Part shown: piece by piece, positions 40,968-49,810 of the stretch
Layout of the letters: every line of letters begins with the position of its first letter
How positions within the stretch are numbered: position 1 is the stretch's first letter
Assembly: GCA_900471485.1 (NCBI GenBank)
Contig: UCEU01000033.1
Coordinates: forward strand, 100,934 to 164,933
DNA from: Hyphomicrobiales bacterium
GTDB lineage: Bacteria > Pseudomonadota > Alphaproteobacteria > Rhizobiales > Rhizobiaceae
Length of the DNA: 64,000 nt
Direction: 5' to 3'
Notes under the pieces: model-generated
The model's database searches: none
What the model saw: only the letters and a program-made list of their open reading frames with translations
Told to the model about the DNA's origin: nothing
Translations under genes and position numbers: made by a program

Positions 40968-42007
40968 GCGCACCCGCCAGGGTTCTTGTGGTTGACGATT
41001 CCGCCACCATGCGCGGATTGATCACCGCCGTCCTCAGCTCCGATCCTGACGTTAGCGTTATCGGCCAGGCCGGCGATGCGCTAGAGGCGCGCGAAGCCAT
41101 CAAGAAGCTCAATCCGGACGTCGTCACGCTCGATATCGAGATGCCGAACATGAACGGCCTCGATTTCCTCGAGAAGATCATGCGGCTGCGGCCGATGCCT
41201 GTGATCATGGTCTCGACGCTGACCCACCGCGGCGCGGACGCGTCGCTGGCGGCACTCGAGATCGGCGCCTTCGATTGCGTCGGCAAGCCGCAACCGGGTG
41301 ATGCCAGGCCGTTCGGCGATCTCGCCGAAAAGGTGAAGGCAGCCGCGCGCGCGCAGCGTCGCCAATATACGCAGCCGACCCCGGTCGCGCCGCCACCGTC
41401 CGTCGCAGAGTATCGTGTCGGCCGCAAGATCGTGGCCATCGGCTCTTCCACCGGTGGTGTCGAGGCGTTGATTACGGTACTGCAGAAATTCCCGGCCAAT
41501 TGTCCGCCGACTGTCATCACCCAGCACATGCCGTCCACCTTCACGAAGAGCTTCGCCGAGCGCCTCAACCGCCTTTGCGCGCCCGTCGTGCAGGAAGCGA
41601 CGGATGGAGCACGCCTGGAGATCGGCAAGATCTATCTGGCACCCGGCGGCGAGCGTCACCTGCAGGTCGCCAACCCCCACGCGCCCTGCTGCCGCCTCAT
41701 CGAGCGCGATCCGGTCAACGGCCATCGGCCGTCGGTCGATGTCCTGTTTGATTCAGTGGCAGAGCTTGCCGGCCGCAACGCCGTCGGCGTTATTCTGACG
41801 GGAATGGGCCGCGATGGCGCCGCCGGTCTCTTGAAAATGCGCCATGCCGGCGCTCAGACCCTCGGACAGAACGAAAAGACCTGCGTGGTCTACGGCATGC
41901 CGAGAGTTGCCTACGAACTTGGAGCCGTCGCGCATCAGTTGCCGCTGAATGCCATTGGCGAAGAAATATTGAAAATGACAGCCGCCCGTAAGGAAGGAAC
42001 TGACTAA
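40964..42007 (+). CDS. cheB: Chemoreceptor methylesterase/deamidase CheB
   Basis: A 347-residue protein with an N-terminal receiver (Asp11/Asp12, phospho-acceptor Asp57 in TLDIEMP) and a C-terminal esterase. The catalytic triad is visible as Ser in AIGSSTGGVEAL, His in TQHMPSTFTKSF and Asp in LTGMGRDGAAGL. Phosphorylation by CheA activates receptor demethylation. The start overlaps cheR (ATGA); GGAGGAAAG gives a strong ribosome site. Confidence 0.97.
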   Translation: MSAPARVLVVDDSATMRGLITAVLSSDPDVSVIGQAGDALEAREAIKKLNPDVVTLDIEMPNMNGLDFLEKIMRLRPMPVIMVSTLTHRGADASLAALEIGAFDCVGKPQPGDARPFGDLAEKVKAAARAQRRQYTQPTPVAPPPSVAEYRVGRKIVAIGSSTGGVEALITVLQKFPANCPPTVITQHMPSTFTKSFAERLNRLCAPVVQEATDGARLEIGKIYLAPGGERHLQVANPHAPCCRLIERDPVNGHRPSVDVLFDSVAELAGRNAVGVILTGMGRDGAAGLLKMRHAGAQTLGQNEKTCVVYGMPRVAYELGAVAHQLPLNAIGEEILKMTAARKEGTD

Positions 42008-42396
42008 TGTCACTTGCAGAGAAAATCAAAGTTCTGATCGTCGACGATCAGGTCACCAGCCGCCTGCTGCTCAGCGATGCGCTGACCCAGCTCGGCTTCA
42101 AGCAGATCACGGCGGCCGGCGACGGCGAGCAGGGCATGAAGATCATGGCCGCTCAGCCTCACCACCTCGTTATCTCGGACTTCAACATGCCAAAGATGGA
42201 CGGCCTCGGTCTGCTTCAGGCCGTGCGCAGCAACCCGGCCACCAAGAAGGCGGCCTTCATCATCCTCACGGCCCAGGGCGACCGTGCGCTGGTGACCAAG
42301 GCGGCGGCACTGGGCGCCAACAACGTTCTCGCCAAGCCCTTCACCATCGAAAAGATGAAGGCGGCCATTGAGGCCGTATTCGGAGCGCTGAAATGA
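42007..42396 (+). CDS. cheY2: Response regulator CheY2, flagellar motor regulator
   Basis: A 129-residue receiver with Asp13/Asp14 and phospho-acceptor Asp58 (ISDFNMPKMDG), the numbering known for S. meliloti CheY2, plus Thr in ILTAQGD and Lys in AKPFTIEK. In rhizobia CheY2-P slows the unidirectional motor rather than reversing it. The start overlaps the cheB stop by one base (TAATG), the end overlaps cheD by four. Confidence 0.95.
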   Translation: MSLAEKIKVLIVDDQVTSRLLLSDALTQLGFKQITAAGDGEQGMKIMAAQPHHLVISDFNMPKMDGLGLLQAVRSNPATKKAAFIILTAQGDRALVTKAAALGANNVLAKPFTIEKMKAAIEAVFGALK

Positions 42397-42947
42397 CAAT
42401 CGAGGTGGCACCCCGCCGCGTTCATATCATTCAGGGCGAATGGAAAGTCCTGAGTGATCCGAATGCGGTGTTGTCGACCATACTTGGCTCATGTGTGGCA
42501 GCCTGCCTGCGGGATCCCGTGGCAGGCGTGGGGGGAATGAACCATTTCCTGTTGCCGGGAACTGGAAATACGCCGATGAGCGGCGGGGACGCCACGCGTT
42601 ATGGCGTTCATCTCATGGAGCTGTTGATCAACGGGCTGCTGAAGCAGGGCGCGCGCCGCGACCGGCTGGAAGCAAAAATCTTCGGTGGAGCGAAGACCAT
42701 CTCGACATTTTCCAATGTTGGTGAGCAGAACGCCGCCTTCGCGGCCGAGTTCCTGAAGGATGAAGGCATTCCGGTCGTTGGCGGCAGCACCGGCGGGGAT
42801 CACGGACGCAAGCTCGAATTTTGGCCCGTGTCGGGAAGAGCACGGCAGTACCCGCTAACCGGAGCGGAAACGCAGAGAACCGTCGCGCTGGAACAACGGC
42901 CGGCTCCTGTGCAGAAACCTGTCGAAACCAGCATCGAATTCTTCTGA
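42393..42947 (+). CDS. cheD: Chemoreceptor glutamine deamidase CheD
   Basis: A 184-residue CheD-fold enzyme. The catalytic Cys/His are in TILGSCVAACLRDP and GGMNHFLLPG, with the conserved Thr in GAKTISTF. It deamidates receptor glutamines and may interact with CheY-type proteins. Four-base overlap with cheY2, 14 bases before cheT. Confidence 0.95.
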   Translation: MTIEVAPRRVHIIQGEWKVLSDPNAVLSTILGSCVAACLRDPVAGVGGMNHFLLPGTGNTPMSGGDATRYGVHLMELLINGLLKQGARRDRLEAKIFGGAKTISTFSNVGEQNAAFAAEFLKDEGIPVVGGSTGGDHGRKLEFWPVSGRARQYPLTGAETQRTVALEQRPAPVQKPVETSIEFF

Positions 42948-42961
42948 TACGAGGACTGTCA

Positions 42962-43351
42962 ATGACATTGAATGCCCCCATAGAGCCTTCGCCGGTCGAG
43001 GCCCTGCCGGATATCCTGATGCGGATCGTTTCCGAACTGCACGATGTCGCCTATCTGATCGAACGCATCGAGCCGCAACTGCTCGACGTCGGCGGCGGCG
43101 CCGAACTGCTCAAGTCGCCGGAAAGCATGAAGGTCATGCAGGGGATCGACCTGGCTGTGCAAAAGACCCGCGGATTGGCGGAATTCATCGACACGATCAC
43201 CGGCGAAATTCCGCAGGATTGGGCCGTGGATGTTGCCACTGCGCTCAGCCTCGTCAAGCTCAGCGAAATGCAAAAGGCCCTTGGCGGCGGCATGCGCCAT
43301 GGTCATTCGCAGCCCCTGAACAAGGCCGCCGGCGACTTCGACTTTTTTTAA
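42962..43351 (+). CDS. cheT: CheT, candidate CheY phosphatase of the rhizobial che operon
   Basis: A 129-residue, mostly helical protein. The segment GIDLAVQKTRG holds Asp63 and Gln67 in a D-x-x-x-Q arrangement, the motif CheZ-type phosphatases use to attack CheY-P. The S. meliloti gene at this position is CheT, described as acting in signal termination and adaptation. GAGGA precedes the ATG at 42962. The gene ends in a T7 run encoding Asp-Phe-Phe-stop and is followed by 107 bases before fliF. Confidence 0.85.
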   Translation: MTLNAPIEPSPVEALPDILMRIVSELHDVAYLIERIEPQLLDVGGGAELLKSPESMKVMQGIDLAVQKTRGLAEFIDTITGEIPQDWAVDVATALSLVKLSEMQKALGGGMRHGHSQPLNKAAGDFDFF

Positions 43352-43458
43352 GCGGCCCTTTATAAGGCCGATCAACGAAACGCTCGCACAAGTTTCGGCA
43401 TCTATCGTGCAATGAGGCAGTAAGCCTGCTTTGTCAGTGATGATCGTGCGAGAACAGA

Positions 43459-45150
43459 ATGAATCTGTTAAATCAATTAGTTCAAATTATTAAGAACTTC
43501 AGTTCGTTAGGTCGGAATCGGCTGCTGGCGTTGGCTGGCGTTGGTGTCGTTTCCGTAGCCCTCATTCTTGCAGCGGCATTCATTGTCAACAAACCCGCAC
43601 AGGAAACCCTCTACGTAGGCTTGGAAACCGCTGATCTCAATCAGATCAGCATGGCGCTGGCTGAAGCCAATATCGGCTTTCAGGTCGGCTCTGATGGCAA
43701 AAGCATCACCGTGCCTGCCGGTATGACCGGCAAGGCTCGCCTCCTGCTCGCCGAACGCGGCCTGCCGAACAGCGCCAATGCCGGCTACGAGCTCTTCGAC
43801 AATGTAGGCTCGCTCGGGCTCACCTCGTTCATGCAGGAAGTCACCCGCGTTCGCGCGCTGGAGGGCGAGATCGCCCGGACCATCCAGCAGATCTCCGGCA
43901 TCAACGCCGCTCGCGTGCATATCGTCATGCCTGAGGTCGGAAACTTCCGCAAAGCCGAACAAAAGCCTACGGCGTCAGTCATGATCCGAGCGGGCGCATC
44001 GGCGGGACGCAACGCCGCTTCCTCGATCCGCCACCTCGTCGCCTCGGCAGTACCGGGGCTTGATGTCGGTGACGTCACCATTCTCGATTCCGCCGGCCAA
44101 CTTCTCGCCTCCGGCGATGAGGCCAGCAACAGCTCGCTCAACAAATCGCTCACCATCGTGCAGAACGTCCAGGGTGAAGTTGAATCCAACATCGACAAGG
44201 CGCTCGCACCGTTCCTTGGCATGGACAACTTCCGCTCCAGCGTAACCGCCGACCTCAACACCGACAGCCAGCAGATCCAGGAAACGGTCTACGACCCCGA
44301 GTCCAAGGTCGAGCGTTCCGTGCGCAGCACCAAGGAAGCGCAGCAGTCGCAGCAGAAGCAGTCGGACAACGCCACGACCGTCGAACAGAACATTCCGCAG
44401 GCTGCACCCGATTCTGGTGGCGCCAGCGGTCCGGAATCGCAGGACAAGTCCGACAAGAAGGAAGAGCAGACCAACTACGAGATCAACAGCAAGACCACGG
44501 CCACGACGCGCAACAGCTACAAGATCGAAAAGCTGTCCATCGCCGTCGTCGTCAACAAGGGCCGTATCGCCCAGATGGTCGGCGAACCCGCTGACCAGGC
44601 CAAGGTCGATGCTTATCTCGCCGAAATGCAGAAGATCGTCGCGTCCGCCGCCGGCATCAACGCCGAGCGTGGTGACGTGGTAACGGTCACGGCCATGAGC
44701 TTCCTGGAAAACCAGCTTCTCGAGGAAACCGGCAGCGGCGTCCGCGTCATGGACATGCTGAGCCGCAACCTCGCCGGCATCATCAACTCGCTCGCCTTCG
44801 TCGCCGTCGCCTTCCTGGTGGTGTGGATGGGCCTGCGTCCGATGATCCGCAGCGTAAGCGGCGGCGGCACGGCGGCCCTCGGCGACATGTCGCCCGAAAG
44901 CGCCGGTCTGGAACTGCCGGACTTCGCCCCTTCCGTCGGTGCCGGCGCCGGTGGAGCTCTCATGGACGGCTTCGGCTCGGACTTCGGCTTCGACAGCACG
45001 GAAGATCTCCTCAGCCTGGGCGACGACGAGGGCAGCTTCAATCGCCGCGTCAAGGAAGGCCCCGAGAGGAAGCTCTCTCGCATGGTCGAGATCAACGAGG
45101 AACGCGCCGCGAAAATCCTCAGGAAATGGGCGGTCGAAAACGCCGCATAA
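43459..45150 (+). CDS. fliF: Flagellar MS-ring protein FliF
   Basis: A 563-residue inner-membrane ring protein. Membrane helices at about 22-45 (LLALAGVGVVSVALILAAAF) and 435-455 (IINSLAFVAVAFLVVWMGL) flank the YscJ-like ring-building region (NSANAGYELFD, AARVHIVMPE). A Gln/Ser-rich low-complexity loop lies at about 285-350. The C-terminus (RKLSRMVEINEERAAKILRK) is the FliG-binding segment. A strong terminator follows. Confidence 0.97.
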   Translation: MNLLNQLVQIIKNFSSLGRNRLLALAGVGVVSVALILAAAFIVNKPAQETLYVGLETADLNQISMALAEANIGFQVGSDGKSITVPAGMTGKARLLLAERGLPNSANAGYELFDNVGSLGLTSFMQEVTRVRALEGEIARTIQQISGINAARVHIVMPEVGNFRKAEQKPTASVMIRAGASAGRNAASSIRHLVASAVPGLDVGDVTILDSAGQLLASGDEASNSSLNKSLTIVQNVQGEVESNIDKALAPFLGMDNFRSSVTADLNTDSQQIQETVYDPESKVERSVRSTKEAQQSQQKQSDNATTVEQNIPQAAPDSGGASGPESQDKSDKKEEQTNYEINSKTTATTRNSYKIEKLSIAVVVNKGRIAQMVGEPADQAKVDAYLAEMQKIVASAAGINAERGDVVTVTAMSFLENQLLEETGSGVRVMDMLSRNLAGIINSLAFVAVAFLVVWMGLRPMIRSVSGGGTAALGDMSPESAGLELPDFAPSVGAGAGGALMDGFGSDFGFDSTEDLLSLGDDEGSFNRRVKEGPERKLSRMVEINEERAAKILRKWAVENAA

Positions 45151-45153
45151 TCC

Positions 45154-45178
45154 AAAGGCCGGGAAACCGGCCTTTTTC
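45154..45178 (+). terminator. Terminator after fliF
   Basis: AAAGGCCGG-GAAA-CCGGCCTTT, nine pairs with a GAAA tetraloop, running into TTTTTC. It starts three bases after the fliF stop and ends the icpA-to-fliF transcript. Confidence 0.92.
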
Positions 45179-45521
45179 TTTGGCCTGTATTTGGGTGAGC
45201 GTGTATTGGCCGGCCTTGTCGCAAGTCGGCCGATACACGTTTTCGTGTTGTATATGACACTCAAAGATGAGTTTGCTCGCCTTTGACGCGAATCGTCTTG
45301 TCAGGCGGCCTAGAATCAGCGTAACCCGGGCTTATTCAAGAGATAAAAGCGATGTGCGAATCAGCGCACGGAATTCGGCTAAAGTAAATCCCAAGAACTC
45401 GGAGATGGCGATCTTTCGCGCATGTCGTAGTCTTGGATGATTCGCGGGCAAGTCGTATTTTGTTCAGTAGGCCGCGGCTCTAGTATCTGTTGACACCGTT
45501 TCCAGGATGCAGGACTTGCCG
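45179..45521. other. visN upstream region
   Basis: About 340 bases with no gene. It should contain the visNR promoter. A GTGCG-N6-CGCAC inverted repeat (45354-45369) is the only clear symmetric element; no confident -10/-35 pair was found. Confidence 0.5.
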
Positions 45522-46268
45522 ATGGATATGCATATATTGCAAGCGCTTAGAAGCGACAAGCACACGGCGAACTTCGTTGGTATTGCCACGACGAACCTGT
45601 CCTCTCGCGAGGAGCTGGTCAATCAGCTGCGCGATCTCTCCAGCACGGCACGGTTGCAACCTGGATTGCGCGCGCTGACGGATTATGTCGGTGCATCTCA
45701 CTATCTGCTGGCCCGCGCCGATCTGGTGCAGGAAGCCGGTCTCGACTTCGTGGTTTCGTCGGATTGGCCGTTCGATCTGGTCACCAGCCTTGCAGGCACC
45801 TTCGTCGGTGGATTTGCCCGTGCAACTGAGCTGGAAAAATGCATGCAGCTTTTCCAGCCGACCTTCTCGATCCTGCCGGAGACGGCCGACGTGCCGGATG
45901 GCGCGAGCCGCCAGTATTGTTCCCTGCTTTTCAATGTCGGGCGCTCGAGGCTCGCATTGATGTTCCTGTTTGATGACGGTTTCATCCTGTCGCAGGAGCG
46001 ACTGAGGGACGTCGGGCTTCTGACGGCCTATTTCGCCAGCTTCCTGCAGTGCGGCGGCACGAAGTCCGACCGCGAGTTCGAACTGACCGAACGCGAGTTG
46101 GAGTGCCTTTTCTGGATCGCCGAAGGCAAGACGAGCGATGAAATTGCGATGATTCTCGGTATCTCGCGCAATACGATCAACAACTACATCACCAGCGTGA
46201 TGCGAAAGACAGCCACGAAAACCCGCTCGGAAGCCATTGCTTTTGCGGTCCGGAACAATCTGGTCTGA
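45522..46268 (+). CDS. visN: Motility master regulator VisN (LuxR-type)
   Basis: A 248-residue regulator with an N-terminal sensor-like domain (about 1-175) and a LuxR helix-turn-helix at the C-terminus (FELTERELECLFWIAEGK, then ISRNTINNYITSVMRK). VisN and VisR form a heterodimer that activates rem and through it the flagellar cascade in rhizobia. The ATG at 45522 has AGGA 7 bases upstream; the ATG at 45507 has none. visR follows in 11 bases. Confidence 0.92.
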   Translation: MDMHILQALRSDKHTANFVGIATTNLSSREELVNQLRDLSSTARLQPGLRALTDYVGASHYLLARADLVQEAGLDFVVSSDWPFDLVTSLAGTFVGGFARATELEKCMQLFQPTFSILPETADVPDGASRQYCSLLFNVGRSRLALMFLFDDGFILSQERLRDVGLLTAYFASFLQCGGTKSDREFELTERELECLFWIAEGKTSDEIAMILGISRNTINNYITSVMRKTATKTRSEAIAFAVRNNLV

Positions 46269-46279
46269 GAGGCGGCATC

Positions 46280-47026
46280 ATGGAGTACGTAATGGGCAGA
46301 TCGCTTGGGAATCCGGATACTGGGCGTGCTGCGCGGGCCAACAAGGTAACGAGCCGTTCGGATCTCTTTCCTCGGCTCATCGCCATGCAGAAGCTGGCCG
46401 ACGCCCAGAACTTCGCGGTCTACCGCCTGAGCGGTGCAGGTCTTCCCTCCAAGCAGCGGCTGACCTGCGAGCTTGAGAACTGGGGCCCCGCCAATCCGGG
46501 CTTTGCCAAGGCTTTCGCGGATGCCTACGGCGAGGCGATGATCGAACATCTCGACAAGTCTCTCCTGCCGATGGCCTGGGCCGGTGGACACGATCGCGCT
46601 GCTCCCGGCCTGGATGGAATTGCGCCCTTCATGTCGCGGCTCAAGGATGGCCTGTTGCCATTTTCGGGCATTGCCTTTCCCGTTCGTCTCGGCGCCGTCG
46701 GAAACGGCTTCGTCGTCTTCTCCGGCGACGATATCGATCCGCCCAGCGACATGGTCGTCGAACTGCACGCTCGGTCCTGCCAGGTCATGATCGATCTCCT
46801 GTCGCTCGATGAGCGTCGCGCCGCCACGGCCGAAGCGTTGAGCGAGCGCGAAATCGCCTGTTTGCAACTCGCCGGCGACGGGCGCATCAGCGAAGAGATC
46901 GCCGACAAGCTCGGCCTGTCGGTGCACACGGTCAATGCCTATCTCGGCTCGGCGACGATCAAGCTCGACTCGGTCAACCGCATCCAGGCGATCGCCAAGG
47001 CGATACGGCTCGGCTACATCAGCTGA
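46280..47026 (+). CDS. visR: Motility master regulator VisR (LuxR-type)
   Basis: A 248-residue partner of VisN with the same layout: an N-terminal autoinducer-binding-like region (ending near residue 180) and a LuxR DNA-binding domain (EALSEREIACLQLAGDGRIS, LSVHTVNAYLGSATIK). The two genes are adjacent and co-oriented, as in S. meliloti. The ligand of the sensor domain, if any, is unknown. It converges with the flhB-side operon. Confidence 0.92.
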   Translation: MEYVMGRSLGNPDTGRAARANKVTSRSDLFPRLIAMQKLADAQNFAVYRLSGAGLPSKQRLTCELENWGPANPGFAKAFADAYGEAMIEHLDKSLLPMAWAGGHDRAAPGLDGIAPFMSRLKDGLLPFSGIAFPVRLGAVGNGFVVFSGDDIDPPSDMVVELHARSCQVMIDLLSLDERRAATAEALSEREIACLQLAGDGRISEEIADKLGLSVHTVNAYLGSATIKLDSVNRIQAIAKAIRLGYIS

Positions 47027-47086
47027 ACCGTGCTGGCCGAACGGGATCGATCGGCCGCCTCGTATCGTGCGAGAAGGTGAGTGGAA

Positions 47087-47527
47087 TTAGCTCGCCAAAG
47101 CCTGCAATGGTTCGACATTGTAGCGCGATTGACGAAGGCTCTGCTCCAGGTATGCCGTATTCTCGTCGGGATCGTCCGAAGCGTTCTGGAACGCGATGTG
47201 GTTGATCTCTATGCCGGCATGTTCTTCGGCAAGGGTGAGCTGTGCGTAGACGGTAATGCCGCGCGGCTTGATTTCGAGGTCGAGAACGACCTCCGGCTTA
47301 CCGCCCCATTCCAATGTATAGCTGCCGCCATGACCGAAATTCACCGTCCCAGGGTGAAAGAAGAGCTCGGCTGCGGACGAAACCAGATCGGATAGATTGC
47401 CATAATACTCGAAGCGCAGAAGGGAAATGAGATCCGAAGCGTCCAGAAGCCGTAATTCGGTGGCAACCGGGCTGATCGCTTCGGCTAGGATTTTTTCACG
47501 CTGGGCAGAGTAGGGGCATTTTTTCAT
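47087..47527 (-). CDS. Conserved flagellar-operon protein of unknown function, after flhB
   Basis: A 146-residue soluble protein (KILAEAISPVATELRLLDAS, DLISLLRFEYYGNLSDLVSS, then FHPGTVNFGHGGSYTLEWGG and a strand-rich EVVLDLEIKPRGITVYAQL). It starts 5 bases after the flhB stop, so it is the last gene of the motA-fliM-fliN-fliG-flhB unit. A gene of this kind sits at the same place in other rhizobial motility regions. The GGSY-W-GG turn and strand pattern give no recognised family. A cytoplasmic motor or export accessory role is inferred from position only. Confidence 0.82.
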   Translation of the reverse strand: MKKCPYSAQREKILAEAISPVATELRLLDASDLISLLRFEYYGNLSDLVSSAAELFFHPGTVNFGHGGSYTLEWGGKPEVVLDLEIKPRGITVYAQLTLAEEHAGIEINHIAFQNASDDPDENTAYLEQSLRQSRYNVEPLQALAS

Positions 47528-47532
47528 TCGAC

Positions 47533-48612
47533 TTATCTTACCCGTTTGTTCTTTGCTTGCGCCGCGTAGACCCGATGAATGAGTTCCGCGACGGCCTTGT
47601 AAAATACAGACGGGATGACACTATCCACCGAGACTTGCGCAAACATGGAGCGCGCAAGCGGCGGATCCTCGAACACCGGAATGCCGTTGGTCTCGGCGAT
47701 CTCTCTGATTTTCAACGCAATCAGATCCTGGCCCTTGGCAACGACGATCGGCGCGTCGTTCTCCTCGCGCACATAGCGCAGGGCAACGGCGAAGTGGGTA
47801 GGGTTGGCGATCACCATGGTGGCGCGTGGCACGTTGCCCATCATGCGGCGCCTTGCGCGGTCGCGCATCAGCGAGCGCTGGCGGCCTTTGACAAAAGGGT
47901 CACCCTGAGACTGCTTGTTTTCTTCCTTCACTTCGTGCCGGGTCATCTTCAGTTCGGTGAACCAGTGGTATCTCGTCCAGAAGAAGTCGCCGATGGCGAC
48001 GATCGCGGTGGCGAACAGCACGACGATCGTGATCTTGCGCATCGCCGACATCATGTGGGTGAAGATCGTCGAAGGGTCGGAGAACATCGCGTCGATCGCA
48101 CCGAAATACTCGCTTTTCAGCACGAAGAAGATGATAACGCCGACGATCACGATCTTCGCCAGTGACTTGGCGAATTCGATCAGTCCCGGAAGGCTGAAGA
48201 TTCGCGACCAGCCTTTCGCCGGAGAGATCCGCGAGACCTGTGGGCGGATACGTTCCAGCACCGGCGTCGGCAGGTGCTGGGAAATCGACGCGATGATCCC
48301 GAAGGACATGAACAAAAGAAAAGCCGGCGTCAGCAATGCACCACATACCCATCCGAGATGGATGAAGAGTGACAACACATCAGGACCGGTTTCGATCTTC
48401 CACTGGTCCGGTTGCTCGAAGATATCCTTCAGTTCCGCGCCGACCTTGAGCATGCCGTCGGGCAGGAAGAAGATGAGATAGACGAAGGTGGCGAGAACCG
48501 TCGCGAAAAGCGGTACTTCGCGAGAAAAGGGTAAGTTGCCTTTCTCGGCAGCGTCACCTTTCTTTTTCGCGGTAGGGTCTTCTGTTTTGCTGTCCTTGTC
48601 GTCGTCAGCCAA
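47533..48612 (-). CDS. flhB: Flagellar export gate protein FlhB
   Basis: A 359-residue export-apparatus protein: a charged N-terminus (DKDSKTEDPTAKKKGDAAEK), four membrane helices to about residue 215, then the cytoplasmic FlhBc with the autocleavage motif in MVIANPTHFAVALRY (NPTH). Cleavage switches export from rod/hook to filament substrates. It is 128 bases downstream of fliG on the same strand. Confidence 0.97.
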   Translation of the reverse strand: MADDDKDSKTEDPTAKKKGDAAEKGNLPFSREVPLFATVLATFVYLIFFLPDGMLKVGAELKDIFEQPDQWKIETGPDVLSLFIHLGWVCGALLTPAFLLFMSFGIIASISQHLPTPVLERIRPQVSRISPAKGWSRIFSLPGLIEFAKSLAKIVIVGVIIFFVLKSEYFGAIDAMFSDPSTIFTHMMSAMRKITIVVLFATAIVAIGDFFWTRYHWFTELKMTRHEVKEENKQSQGDPFVKGRQRSLMRDRARRRMMGNVPRATMVIANPTHFAVALRYVREENDAPIVVAKGQDLIALKIREIAETNGIPVFEDPPLARSMFAQVSVDSVIPSVFYKAVAELIHRVYAAQAKNKRVR

Positions 48613-48740
48613 CGGCGAGGCCCTCCATCAAATGAAACGGCTGCGGCGATGCGCGGCCTTTTCCAAAGGGTATCTCGCTTTTGCCGCCGCGATCAACCGC
48701 GGCGGGGGAGAGCAGGGGCTTCGTGCACAACAACAGCGGC

Positions 48741-49781
48741 CTAGGCCGCGGCTGCACCCTCGCCCTCGGTTTCCTTGAGCTGGATCTGGCCCGAATTCGA
48801 GAGGCGAATCGCTTCCTGGGCGATCGCACGGCGTGCGATGGCGATCTCGCGCGGGTTGATCCCGGTCGTGCCGCTCTGCAGATCCGATTCGATCATGCGG
48901 CGCTGGCGCGGGCTGATCGAGGCAAGGACCGTCTCGCGCATTTCCGCGGAGGAACCGCGCAGCGACATGGTCAGGATGTCCGCCGAGACGTCGTTCAGCA
49001 GCATGACGCGGCTGCGCTGCGGCATGAGCAGAAGATCTTCGAAGAGGAAAATCTTCGGGCGAACCTTGTTGACCGATTCGCGGCTGATCGATTCGAGCGA
49101 GGTGAGCAGGGTATCGACCTGCGGCTTGTCCATCTCGTTCATCAGTTCGGCAACCTTCGTCGAGCCGATCGAATTCTTCTCGGCGTCGATTTCGGCGAGC
49201 AGGTTAAGGACCTGCTTTTCGATGATCTGGGCGGCCTTCGGGCTGACGGATTTCAGGTTGACCGTACGGTTCATGATGTCGGCGCGGCGCCCGTCGGGGA
49301 TCTGCATCAGCACCTTGGCGCCGAAGGAGGATGGCATCATGGAGAGGATGTAGGCGACGGTCTGCGGATGTTCGCGCAGCAGGAACTTGCCGATGAAGGC
49401 TGGGTCGCCTTCGCCGAGACGGTCCCAGATGGAGGTTTCGTAGGCCTGGAAGGTGGTGCGGCGTCCGAGCAGGCTATCGACCTCGTCCGGCGTCAGGCCC
49501 TCTTCGAGAATGCTTTCGATCGCCTTGGCGTTGTCCATGAGGCCGGCGCCCTCGGTGAACAGGTCCTCGAACTCTGCGACGAGTCCGAGGAGTTCATCCG
49601 GCGGGATGGCGCGCAGCGTCTGAGCCGATCCGATGATCGTCTGCAGCTCGGCCTGCGTGAAATACTTCAACAGCCTGCCAGCAACCCCTTTCCCCATAGC
49701 GAGGAGTACGGCTGCTGCTTTCTCAGCCTGGGTCAACGGTTTCTCGGCAAGAGCGCCGCCGAAATCGTCAAAGTCCATCAT
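48741..49781 (-). CDS. fliG: Flagellar motor switch protein FliG
   Basis: A 346-residue switch protein. EKAAAVLLAMGKGVAGRLLK starts the FliF-binding N-domain, LREHPQTVAYILSMMPSS contains the conserved EHPQ of the middle domain, and the C-terminal charged torque helix is in LMPQRSRVMLLNDV and DVSADILTMSLRGSSAEMRE. It transmits CheY2-P/FliM conformational change and contacts MotA. 29 bases from fliN. Confidence 0.97.
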   Translation of the reverse strand: MMDFDDFGGALAEKPLTQAEKAAAVLLAMGKGVAGRLLKYFTQAELQTIIGSAQTLRAIPPDELLGLVAEFEDLFTEGAGLMDNAKAIESILEEGLTPDEVDSLLGRRTTFQAYETSIWDRLGEGDPAFIGKFLLREHPQTVAYILSMMPSSFGAKVLMQIPDGRRADIMNRTVNLKSVSPKAAQIIEKQVLNLLAEIDAEKNSIGSTKVAELMNEMDKPQVDTLLTSLESISRESVNKVRPKIFLFEDLLLMPQRSRVMLLNDVSADILTMSLRGSSAEMRETVLASISPRQRRMIESDLQSGTTGINPREIAIARRAIAQEAIRLSNSGQIQLKETEGEGAAAA

Positions 49782-49810
49782 GGTCTAACCTCTCCGTCCC
49801 TACACCGGGA

